A stretch of DNA of 64,000 nucleotides, from positions 5,704,001-5,768,000 of the forward strand of contig JAGUCH010000005.1 in NCBI GenBank assembly GCA_019096065.1, read 5' to 3'. Below are positions 22,201 to 32,700 of this stretch, in pieces. Position 1 is the stretch's first letter. Every line of letters begins with the position of its first letter. The stretch is from Paracyclopina nana (taxonomy: Eukaryota > Arthropoda > Copepoda > Cyclopoida > Cyclopettidae). A program made the translations under genes and the position numbers. The notes beneath the pieces were generated by a model that was given only the letters and a program-made list of their open reading frames with translations, did not search any database and was not told where the DNA came from.

Positions 22201-22626
22201 AAAAAAACACTACTTCAGAATTTTCTCTAAAAATAAGACAGTGAAAAATGAAGAATGTTAGCCAAAAAATTATGGCCAGTTTAGATTTCTATGTATATAA
22301 GAATTTCTATACAGAATATACCAATTATCAAAGTCATATTTAGAAACATCAACAATTTTTCTAAATAAAGACAAATGTTAAGGAAGATTTACCGATTGAC
22401 TATGACTATTTTCCTTAAAGGACCATTCTTCACTTGCAGGTCCATCTGTGTGGTCCACCAAGTGATCCACGTCAATGCCAGGGCTGAAGAGAGGCCGTCG
22501 ATGCCAGGCAATCCGAGGCTTTGGCCTCACACCACTTGAGGCCTCGGCAGCAAGATTGAGGGCTGCAGGTACAGCAGGAGCAACCCTGGCAGTTAAACGA
22601 TTTTGCCCTCCAGCTGATGGAATCAT
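16293..22626 (-). CDS. BTB-BACK-Kelch protein (Kelch-like family, KLHL24/35-like)
   Basis: Probable substrate adaptor of a Cullin-3 ubiquitin ligase: in this family BTB binds Cul3 and the Kelch propeller binds substrate. Exons on the - strand: 22626-22393, 22003-21432, 20772-20437, 20190-20036, 19980-19822, 19693-19529 and 16606-16293, phase-consistent, about 644 residues. After a 78-residue N-terminal extension, BTB starts near residue 86 (CDVVIVVDGQEFPVHKSVLS) and is followed by BACK (NCLGIQSFAEAHS onward). Six Kelch blades follow, each with a Y/F-D-x-W signature (for example YDPVLDVW, YDPDSNAW, YDIQKNIW, YDPTLDKW). The first ATG of exon 1 is taken as the start; the N-terminal extension is the least certain part. 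The last intron (16607-19528) is a repeat trap. Which vertebrate Kelch-like protein is orthologous cannot be settled by eye, so no symbol is given. Confidence 0.85.
17854..18041. mobile_element. Foldback / MITE-like element
   Basis: A 188-bp unit with long terminal inverted repeats of about 65 bp. It starts TCCCTACCCCCTCAGC, passes through a CAAAAGTTAGACCCC block, and ends with the imperfect reverse complement (CTTTTGCTGAGGGTGGTAGGGA). No ORF is present. It lies in the last intron of the Kelch gene. I could not find a convincing target-site duplication, so the superfamily is unknown. Confidence 0.6.
18205..18688. mobile_element. Non-autonomous hAT-type MITE with 8-bp TSD
   Basis: A 484-bp element starting TAGAGGTGTATCGGGC and ending in the inverted CCCGATACACCTCTA. 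It is flanked on both sides by a perfect 8-bp duplication GCTGCAAG (18197-18204 and 18689-18696). An 8-bp duplication and a TAGAGGTG-type terminus are typical of hAT transposons. Both ends carry CGGGCTCGGG-rich subterminal repeats around an AT-rich core. There is no transposase, so it must have moved in trans. Confidence 0.85.
18754..19306. repeat. GC-rich minisatellite in Kelch gene intron
   Basis: Tandem variants of a roughly 19-bp unit (GCACCTAGCAGCGTCCCCC and relatives such as CACCCGGCAGCGTCTCC). The first part, about 18779-18868, is nearly perfect. Later units form a higher-order repeat, with one block recurring at an offset of 217 bp (18894 versus 19111). The G-rich strand is the - strand, which is the non-template strand of the Kelch gene. 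Open frames across it are an artefact of composition. Confidence 0.85.
19327..19392. repeat. Two tandem 33-bp palindromes
   Basis: 19327-19359 and 19360-19392 are adjacent units of the form GGGAAAAAAATT, nine to ten loop bases, AATTTTTTTCCC or close. Each can fold into a hairpin of about 12 bp. Confidence 0.7.
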
Positions 22627-24340
22627 GATGAAAATCAGCTAAGTAAGTTAACAGGTGACTTTGGCATGCCAAAATCCTTTAGAAGAAGAACAGCTGAAAA
22701 TTGCAAAAAAGCGGTTGAATTTGCATGACAGTAGCTGCAAACAAGTTAACTTACACAATTTTTGTCAAAGCTGAGAGGAAAATTTGTTTTGATTGCTTTG
22801 CTCTCAGCTTTCCTTTTTTTGGTCTCCAGCTGAAATGTAGCAGCGCTGCCAGAGAAACAAGGGCATGTGCAAGGTGCCAAATATGGGCGAAAATGGCCTA
22901 AAGGTTTTTTCCGTCCATGGACTCAATGGAATACATTCAATTAGCATATTTGTGTGTGAGTGGGATGTGGAAAACTAATTTTCAACTCATTTCACATTTT
23001 TCAGCTACATTCTTTGTTTTTGCTATTCCACAGCATTTGCTACTATTAAATAAAGATGCTACATATTTGCCTACTCTGATTTCAGAATGTAGGATAGTTC
23101 ATTTGCCCAAAATGTCAAGAGTTTTAAAAAAGTACGATACTAAAGTGCAGTTCCAACCATCTGCTTTGCAGTTGCGCCTTAATTGATGCTCTTTGCAGCT
23201 AAGCCTAGGAAAGAATCTGGAAAAATCATGGCTTGTTTTAAAGCAGATGTGCACGTATACTTTGTGCGCAAAAAATGCGTATTGTAACTTAGCTCCATTT
23301 CACCGCGGGGATTTTTGGCATAATTGATGATACAGGAACTGTGTCACTTTCTAGTTGTTTTTTTATTAGTTTTTTTATTGACCCTCAAAGCAATAAGTGA
23401 GATCTCCTCTTAAATCTTCATTTATTTTCTGAAGGAGGGTGAAAAGACAAGATATTAGAAAAGCCAGCTTTGCCAGATGACAATGAGTCATTTTTCAAAA
23501 AAACACATTTAAGCTGCTCTACGTACATTAGTAGCAATGTGACCTTGCCTTGCTTACTTGCAACATCATTTTTGGAAAATTTGTAACAATTTCTGATCAC
23601 GCCATTGAAAGTTGGGCTTTGACTGCTTGGAGCAATTTGCCAAAAAAGCCTACGAGATCCTTGAGACGTTTTAAAAATGCACGTGCGCGTGGGAGAAAAT
23701 CAATGAAGAATTGCATCCAAAAACTTCATCAGCGCATTTTGAGTGTGAGTAACAAAATATATACAGCAAGTAAGCTCATTTCACTTCCAAAGCAGAAATT
23801 AATTTTTTATCAATTTGGTACACTGAAAAATCCTGCTTTAAGCATTGTGCAAGTCCAACCTTATTAGGACAATGACCATATAATAGCTGATTTCCCAAAT
23901 GTCTTTCACAGTGTGCACTGCGTCCATTTCTCACGCTGCGCAAGTGAAAGAGTGGCAAAAATGGCGTTTTTACCTGAAAACAATTCCCAGTGTGCATCGA
24001 GTTCCCAGCAGCTACTATCCTAACGTACGCAGTGCAATGAAAGTTTGGCTGCTTGGTAAGAAAATGAAAATTACACAAAAGCGCTCCCCTCTTTGGTGTG
24101 AACGCCCAAGGCAAGAAAAATAATGATTATTTTAAAAACAGCAGCAAATTCGAGCAGTTCAGCAGAAGCTCTGATAGCGACAACACATATGAGAATTAGC
24201 ACGAAATTCTTGCATCCATAAGTACACGTGCACTAGTGGGGGCTAATCTTCAATTCTGTATCCACCTGAGTGGAGGTAATATACAAATTATTATTATGCT
24301 GTAGAAACACGTGCCAATTTTCTCCCCATTCTCACTCAAG
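22627..24340. other. Divergent intergenic region
   Basis: AT-rich spacer between the start of the - strand Kelch gene and the start of the + strand PH-domain gene, so it should contain both promoters. I cannot point to a specific core promoter, and the short open frames (for example at 23550-23867) have no recognisable features. Confidence 0.5.
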
Positions 24341-26598
24341 ATGCCGATCAAGATGGAGCTTTTGCCACTTGAAGTGCAAATCTTTGTCAACGGTAATTGG
24401 ATACACTTTGGATACATCTTTAAAGTAAAAATGTATTATTCATAGATACTGTGGATTTTTTGAAAAGTGTCTCCCCCAATCTGCTGCCTGGTGTGCTGGA
24501 GCTGCAAAGAAGAGATTTAATGCAAAGAGCATCAGGCTTGGTGGCCTTCGATGATGAAATCAACTTTGACAAAGATTATGGTAATTTCCCATGAAAAAAT
24601 GCAATTTATTTTAGCAAGGAATCACAATCATTTTTTTTTTCAGATTTAGACTCTTCTTACCTTGATTATGCGTCAGTGAGGAAGTCTGCACACATGATAG
24701 GCAGCTTGTACTTGTTGGACAGAAATTGCCCCAACAAAAAGCAGAGAATCACTGCAGTCATCCACTCGCAAAAATTGATATTGTATCAGAATGGGAAAAA
24801 CCCTCAAATTCCCCTGCTCATCATCGACCTCTTCAAAGCCTCCATCTTCGAAGGAATTGAGGCCAATGCACGATTCTGCATTTGCACAGGGCAAGAAAAG
24901 CACGAATTTGAGGCCTTGGACGACGAAGAGAGGTCAGAATGGGTGAACGAGCTGAAAAAAGTGGCCAACGCCACGCACTTCGATTATGACCTCCTTGACA
25001 ACGAAGAAGAAGAAGAGGTCACCAATGAGGATCTTTACAACGACGACGGAAGCTCCATCTATGAAGAGGTTGGTGATGCCAGACGCATTTATGACGTGCC
25101 CAAAACCTTTGTTGACACCTCTGAGTCTTCTGCCATCCCCCAGCCTCCACCACTGCCAAATAGGTTCTTCGCAATTGATGAAGACGAAGCTGACTTCCCA
25201 CCACCACCTGATTTTCTGGATGAGGTTGTCATCACCAAAATTGTGCCACCTCCACCCCCACCTCCCGCTCCAAAGCCACCAACCAGCAAAATGATCCCAC
25301 CACCACCGCCACCAAACTCGAGCAAAATCCACATTTTCTCCAAGTCCCCATTAAAGTTGGCCATTTCGAACTCCTCCAAGGCTCTCAAGGCTGTCAGTAG
25401 TAGTAGTGACAGCATCAGTAACAAAAAGTCTGCTTCTGCACCAGCCCAAAGTAATAATAACAGCTCCAAGAAGAAAACTGAGGCTTTGCAATTTGATGAG
25501 GAGCTGAGGCAGAAAATTGAGACAACGGCTGCCAAAAGAATGGTGGAAATGGAGGCCATGCTGAAGAATAGAAGCAACAGCCTCGTCAGAAATGAGGCTG
25601 AGGTCGAGGCTGAGCTGGAGGCCATTCTGCGACGAAGGAGGGAAAAATTAGGGTCGGCTGCTGCTAAGCCAGATGTTCGCAAAACAGCCTCATTTCGTAT
25701 GGCCTCGGAGGCCGCAAAGTTCAATACCTTGCCTCATAAAGGGTCCACTTTTGGCAAGCCTAAATTGCCAGACAAAAAGCCGGCCGTTTTTGCCCGTGCC
25801 GAAAGCATGAAAATCCAATCGTGGAATCGTATTTCTGGAGGTAACAAGTGCATTTGAGACCTTTGTTTTTCCATCTTGGTTGACCTTGATCCTGTTGCTT
25901 TCGTGATTGCTGTGTGCGGTGAGTTCATCTTTTCTTGATAATTTCGATTTTTGTTTGCTTTTCTTTGGCAAGATTATGAAATATCCTTATAGTACAATAT
26001 TCAGGCTTGTTTTAATACCAACTATTCAATAATAACATAGTTATGTTGATTATTGAGCTAGCTGCATGTTTATTATATATAACTGGTTACTTCTGCATCA
26101 ATATGTATCCCACGAATTAATATGAACTAATTCTCGAATTGCAGAGTTATTACTACAAAAACTACAGCTGAACTATTTAAAATAAATTCCGATTGATGCC
26201 CTAAATTTGCCAACCCAATTCTCAGTTCAACTAGTTGAGAAGCCCTTTTAAAATTGACTTGGTAGCAAAACTCCTCTGCCTTATTGCGATTTTAAACTTT
26301 CTAAAAGGCAGCTTTGAACATGAACGGAATTATATCCTAGCTCACTGAATTAAAAAAGCTCCTATGTTTGGTATATGCATTCATTTCTTGCATAATTGAT
26401 CAAAGTGAGCAGGTGATGGCCAAAGTGTCTAGTGTGTATGCAAAATGCACGCTATAAAGTTGGCTTGAGTTTATGTCTACTTTTCCCCTTTTTTCAGGCT
26501 CAACAGAGGAAAACGAGAGCCCAGACGAGGAGCAACAATTATACAGTGTGCCCATCCCATATTTCCATAGCCAAGATTGCTCGAGTGAATTTTTGTGA
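24341..26598 (+). CDS. PH-domain, proline-rich adaptor (SKAP-like, no SH3)
   Basis: Likely cytoplasmic signalling adaptor. Exons 24341-24392, 24446-24580, 24644-25840 and 26498-26598 are phase-consistent and give about 494 residues. The N-terminus (LPLEVQIFVNDTVDFLKSV) resembles the helical dimerisation segment of SKAP1/2. A PH domain covers about residues 80-172 (MIGSLYLL to EWVNELKKV). Acidic sequence follows with two tyrosine motifs, SSIYEEV and IYDVP, of the kind bound by SH2 domains after phosphorylation. Next come polyproline runs (about residues 245-310), a charged helix rich in Glu/Arg, and a basic tail. Vertebrate SKAP proteins end in an SH3 domain and this one does not, so the SKAP link is moderate. 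If the last intron were retained, the protein would end four residues after the donor. A poly(A) signal AATAAA lies at 26626. Confidence 0.7.
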
Positions 26599-26625
26599 TA
26601 TGTGATTCCTTTTACTAATTCATTC

Positions 26626-26631
26626 AATAAA
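26626..26631 (+). terminator. Poly(A) signal of the PH-domain gene
   Basis: AATAAA, 28 bases after the stop codon at 26598 and only about 80 bp before the start of the next gene on the same strand. Confidence 0.6.
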
Positions 26632-26709
26632 AGAAAGCTTTTGCATTGTTTTCTCAAGTCTTTTTCCATACCTGGCTGAAGCAGTAGCTAGAATGATTTT
26701 CGAGTGGAA

Positions 26710-29700
26710 ATGTCTAGTAAAAGTCGACGTCAGCCAAATCCAATGGAAGATGAAGACGACTTTTTGCCCACGCCATCTCCAAGTAGTGACGACGAAAATG
26801 TGTCTGACGTCGATCCAGACGAGCTCCAAAAAATGCTGGAGGTTAAGAAACAATTTTCATTTCTGCGCGAAACAGCCAATTACTTTCCATGTATAGGGGC
26901 TGGATTTTTCAGACAACGAGGAAAATGGTGCCAAGAAGAAGAAACCTGCTTCCACTTCTTCCTCCAAGGCTCAATCTAATTTGAAGTCTTCCATCAAGGT
27001 AAACTTGAAGCTGCTGGAGAGCTCTCTAAAACACTAGCTTTCTTTATATACATACGTTAATACTTTACAACCACAACAAGGTGCTCTTAAAGCAAACAAC
27101 ATCCTTGATGATGCTTTCTATTCAGTAAAGGCTAGTAAACGTTCTAGCTTTTCTCTCTGCCTTCATCATTAGGGCAAAAAGTGAATAAAACTTTGCCTTT
27201 TGCAGACAGGCGGAAATGGAGATAATTTACGTAAAGTACAGTTCTCCAAGGACACCAAACCAGCTGGAGGTATAGTGCATAGAAGAAGTTTTAAATCCTC
27301 AAAACTTTCTAGATTATCCCTTAGATCCTTTATTGGACCTGCTTGGAGAAGGAGAAAGTCCAGGTACAGCGACAGCCAAAAAGCCGCTTCCCTCTGTAAA
27401 TACTGCTGTCACTGCAACTGCAAAAACCACAACAGAAAATGTGGGACAACTACCAAAGAACAAGTCCAAGGTGATGCAAGAGCTTTTTGGCACTGAAGAA
27501 AGCAGCAGTAAAAATAGCAGTACGAACGTGGGACCAAACAGTGCGACCTCCATGGCCTCAAGGTACTAAAGTAGTAAAAATAGCCTCTTTTTTCCACCAC
27601 CCTAAACAGCCTGCTTTCTAAATATTCAGGAAGTCTAAAATAGAAAACGATGACGACGATGACGACCTTTTTGCTGGCCTCGGCGGAAATGACTCGAGGC
27701 CAAGAAAAGCCTCAGCCTCGGATAAGGCTGATTTCATGAGTAGCCTTTTTGGTGGTGCCAGCAAAAGTTCGAGCAGCCAGCAAAAATCCAAGGAATTCGT
27801 CCTGGACGACAAGTATAAACGTGCTGAGGTAACCACAGCAGCAGCAGCCTCCATTTCGAGTGAGGCCAATAAACAACCTCCAGCCAGATCTCGCCGAGGA
27901 ACTCCTTACATCCAAAGCACCTCAGCCACTGCCACAGCTATTATTCCTAATCCCAGTTCTCCTGAAACATCATCCACTTTAAATCCTTTAAGCCTCGAAA
28001 CTGCTGACCCTCTGTCACTGCAGCCTCAGCAGCCTCGGAGGCCGCCACCGGCTAGTGAACCATGGCTTTCAGCACCACCACAGCCTCAGCCTCCAGATAA
28101 TGCAGTTGTCAATGATGGTCTTCGAAAGCAGATCCAGCAATTAGAAGACTTTGAAAAGGAGCAGCAAGCTCGATTCTTGAGGGAAATCGAGGATCACAGG
28201 TACCAAAATTAGGAAAGAAAGCAATGGCTCAATTAATTAATTCGCAACTAACTAGGAGGCATTTGGAGGCCCAGCAGTCTGAGCATCGTAGCATTTTGGA
28301 CCAGCAACGAAGCTTGGCTCGTGAGCAGCTCAAAGTATTCCAAGAGAGGCAATCTTCAGCACTGAGGCACCAGCAGGCTCAATGTGAGGTACTGATGAAA
28401 CAACTCCAGACTCAAATGGAGGCCGAAATGAGGCTGAAGACGGAATTGGTGCGCAATCAAATGGCCATTCTAGCTGAGGTCCAAACCGAGGATGGTGGAG
28501 GCCAAACGACCTCCGACCTCAGTGATTTCATGATACGCAATCAATCAGGCAAAGATAGCAGAGCAACAGTGACCTCGGAACGAGAGGCGAGGCTGAAGGC
28601 CGCACATGCCGAGGAAATTGAGGAATTGCAGCAACGCATTCAGCATTGGGTGCAAAGGACTCAGCAGTTGGCGGAGGAGCACCAAAAGGAACTCGAGGCT
28701 GAGAGGGAGAGGCGAAAAAGGGACCTCCACGAGCAGAGTGAAGACCACAAAATAACCGTTGAGACGATACGAGCTGATTACGCCATTCTCGTGGAGAAGA
28801 TCAAAGAGCTGAAGAATATGGAGTTTGAGGCCTCCATCGAGGCCAAAGACTCTTCCAAGTACATGAATACATTGATAATACATCTTTCAGTACGCATGCA
28901 GTATTATGTGTAATTGTGTTGTTGTTTTTCCAGAGCCATTGATGCGTTGCTTCATCAGATGACCTCAAATATGGACGAGGTCGCCGGCCTCCGGCAAGGG
29001 CTGGAGGACAGGCTGAGTAAGCACGTGGACGTGCGAGAAGCTCTGCTCAAAAAGAAAGACGAACAACTACAAGGTACTAAATGCAAATTTGGTCGACTGC
29101 TATATAATTAGCCTCCAAGCTAGGCAAAATTAGCGGCACGCGCATAGTACACAATATGGCTTTTGTAGCAGGGAGCGTGTCGGCCTACGGGTCGACCGCT
29201 CGCTGCGCGCGCTCGCCTCGGGCGCGCGGTAGTATAACGAGTAGTATAGTGTGATCATCAGTAAAGGAAATAAATTCACCGCATTGACACGTGTTGTCTG
29301 CGGCCCAAAGACTGACCTCTGCTAGCCTCCAGGCCCGTCCCCGCTTGACGTAGCCTAGATACGAGTAGTGGCTTGATAAGTCACAGTAGTATATCTCGAC
29401 CTACTACAGATGGCGCGGGTCGTTGGACCTGTGATTTCATCACTCCACTACCCATTAAGTACATCCTGCCGGAAGCTATAAGTGCTAAGTATACACGATA
29501 AGTATAAAAGGGATAATAGTGCTGCTCAAATAATATCATGCTCGAGTCAACTGCCAAAACATGAACCTACGTGCAAGCCACGAAGTAAAGAGAGATTAAT
29601 GCTGAAAGCATGAAAGGCAGTTGACTATAAAAAGTAAAATAGTGGTGGCTAAAATGTAAAAATGTAAAGCTCAGACCAGAGCAAAAGGGCAAAGATCACT

Positions 29701-32700
29701 CTGCAATAGCGGCAGCTGCAAACAATCAGAAAGCTATCAAATAACAATCAAAGGGATTGTCCGTGAGAGCCAGCGGCCGAATGGTCAGCCCGGCCAACGC
29801 TGGTGCAAATCATTGTAGATCCTAGTTAAGCTAGGGCCGGTCAACTCACGGGCAAATTCCAACTGCAGGTGATCAAATAGTAATTGTTATGGGGGGACAA
29901 TGGCCGAATGGTCGGGGCTGCTAACACCAGTCGCAAATCATTTGGATTCCAGTGAATGCTGGAGCCGGCCACCCCATGACAATGTACAAATAAAGGGGTG
30001 GAGAAGGAGGATAGAAGCTCATGACCACGTGGTGACCACATGACCGGTAGCGGATCAACAGCTGCGAGCTATCAGGATTCCACTGAAGCTAAAGCTGGTC
30101 ACCACGTGCGGGTCACGGTCAAATAAACGATAAGGAGAAATGTGACACCAGCGTGGCATTTTCGGTGGTCAGTAAACAATCAATAAATGTCACGCCACAA
30201 CCCTCTGCAGTGACCTGCGAGCGCGTTGGCGGATATATAAGACCACGCTGGTGGGGAATAGCTATCAGTTCCTTTCGGGCTTTCCCTCAGTTAACAGTAA
30301 TCACAACTCACTTCATTGTTGAATCGTAGACCACCATGGTAATTATAATAGCACATTCTCACAAAAGACCGAAAGCTCACTCTTCTCCCCCACGCATAGG
30401 CCCAGCCACCACAAGATATAGCTGCTGCGGTGGCCCTTGAGGTCAACCGCCAAATGAGAGCCAACGCTGCTGTTCAGCGTCGGCCTCAACAACTCCAACT
30501 GCTCCGCGAGACGGATAGCCGCTCCTTCCAGCAATGGCGGATGCATATCGAGTCCCAATTCGAGGACTCGATAGAGCCGGAAGTCACCAAGAAGATGCTG
30601 ATCAAGGCATCTATTGTCGGCCTTGCGTTGGAAATGATCAATTCCATCGACAAGAAGTCGAGCAATGACACGTACACCTACAAGCACTACCTCGACGACC
30701 TTGAAAAGGCCTTTGTGGACGAGTCGGCCCAAGAGGCCGCCAGGGTGGCATACGACACCGCCGCGCAGGGTCCCCATGAATCCGTAATGACCTGGGCGGC
30801 ACGCATCAAGTCGCTCTACCTGAGGGCTTTCGCCAATGACGCACTGCGGTGCGCCAAGGTCGACAAGGATCCAGAGGTCATTAGGAAGTTCACTATCAAT
30901 CTGCGGGACCCTCAGACACGTTGGCTGGTAATCGCCAGCAAATATGATACGCTGACGGAGGCCGCTTCCAATGCATCCTCCAAGGAGTGCCTGGTAGGAT
31001 TAGCCGGCGGCAAGGCCAACCCCCTGGGGCAAGGGGGCATCATGCAAATCACCCAAGAGGGCACCTCAGATCAACCCGACGTCGCCAAGATCATCGCCGC
31101 TCTAGGCGACAAGGCTAACATGAGATGCTACGGCTGCGGCGGCTACGGCCATCTCAAGGCTCAATGCACCAACCAACGCCAAAACGGCCAACGAGGGCGA
31201 GGAGGATTCCGGGGCCGGGGACGTGGCGGCCGCGGGCGTGGCAGTAACAATCCATACCACGCCGCCCCGCCGGTCTCGCCCCAAGAATATAATAAATATC
31301 GCAACGCGGCCATCGCACATGTGGCCAGTGCCCCCACGGACGCCTACACCTGGGAGGCGCCAAAAAACGGAGCCAGCCGGTCCTAAGGGACCGGCCATCA
31401 ATGGAACCATCCATCACCTCACCAAACACGTTCACATCTGACAAGGCCCGATCATTCCTCGCCCATATTTCCAACATTAATAAATCATACGTATCTGAAG
31501 TTCCAATACGCCTCAACAACGTCAAATCAAGAGCACTCATCGACAGCGGTAATACGTGGAGGTCGGTCATCTCCTCCACGCTTGCAACCAAATTGGGGTT
31601 CACAAAAGCTCAACTTGCGCCCCTGATAGGAGAAACTGTCAACACAGCGGGCCAAAATCAATCTCTAGAAATACTCGGCGAGTACCGAAACCATTGATGC
31701 TTCACATCGGCACCTACCCGCAACCTTTCCCATTTCGACCAGCTGTCATAGCTAACCTCACCATGGACGTCAACCTGTCGGGGCCCTTCATGAAAGCCCA
31801 CGACATAGACCAGCTACATAGTGCCAACTCGCTCCGCATTCGAGGACGAATGATCAAGTTGGCAGGGGGGACACTTAATGAAAATGACAGTCGCGCAATC
31901 AACGTCCATGCCGTCTACACACGGGGTGAAACCACAGTGGGGCCAATGTCTTGTTGCGCCATTCCCGCAAAAATCCCCACCTGGGCCCGATCGCCGCACA
32001 TCGATGGGATTGTTGAAGGATCAGGGGACTTCATGGAGGCCACTGAGCTGCACCCCTGGCAGCGAGCCCTCATCCGACCAGATGAAAAGGGCAACTGCGT
32101 TGTCGGGGTTATCAACACTACCGCAGAGCCTCTCATTATCCGCAACAACACCCGGTACGGGCAAGTCGAAGGCTTGAGGCGAGTACCCACCGTGGCCAAG
32201 CTGGCAGCTGGAAGCTACGTAGCCAAGCTCGAGGGGGCCCAAACCCGGCCGCAGGGCCAGTACACGGCCGAGATGGCCCAAACCTTCATTCAAGAATTCG
32301 ACCTAGAAAACAACGACATCTTGAACACCCCTCAGCTAAAAGCTCGCACCTTGGCCCTGCTGCTACAATACCAGGACACCTTCAGCCTCGATGGGTCCTC
32401 GGGCCAAACCGACTTGGCCGAGCACCGCATCGATATCATCCCGGGTACTCAGCCCATTAACATCCGCCGGCGGCCCATCAACCCGCACTTGCAGAAGTCG
32501 CTAGAAGAACAAGTCCAGAAATGGCTCCAGGAAGGCATCATCGTCCCTATTCAGTCGCCCTGGTGCGCGCCGCTGGTTCCGGTCACCAAGAAGAATGGGA
32601 AGACCCGGTGGTGCGTAGATTACCGCGCACTGAACAAGGTAACCATCGTCGACACGCATCCCATTGGCGACATTCGGGATAACCTCAATCGGCTGGCGCA

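Noticed and set aside
31695-31697. TGA at the end of the protease frame as a readthrough stop
   Set aside because: Downstream homology is in a different frame, so readthrough would not reach the RT; a frame change is required.
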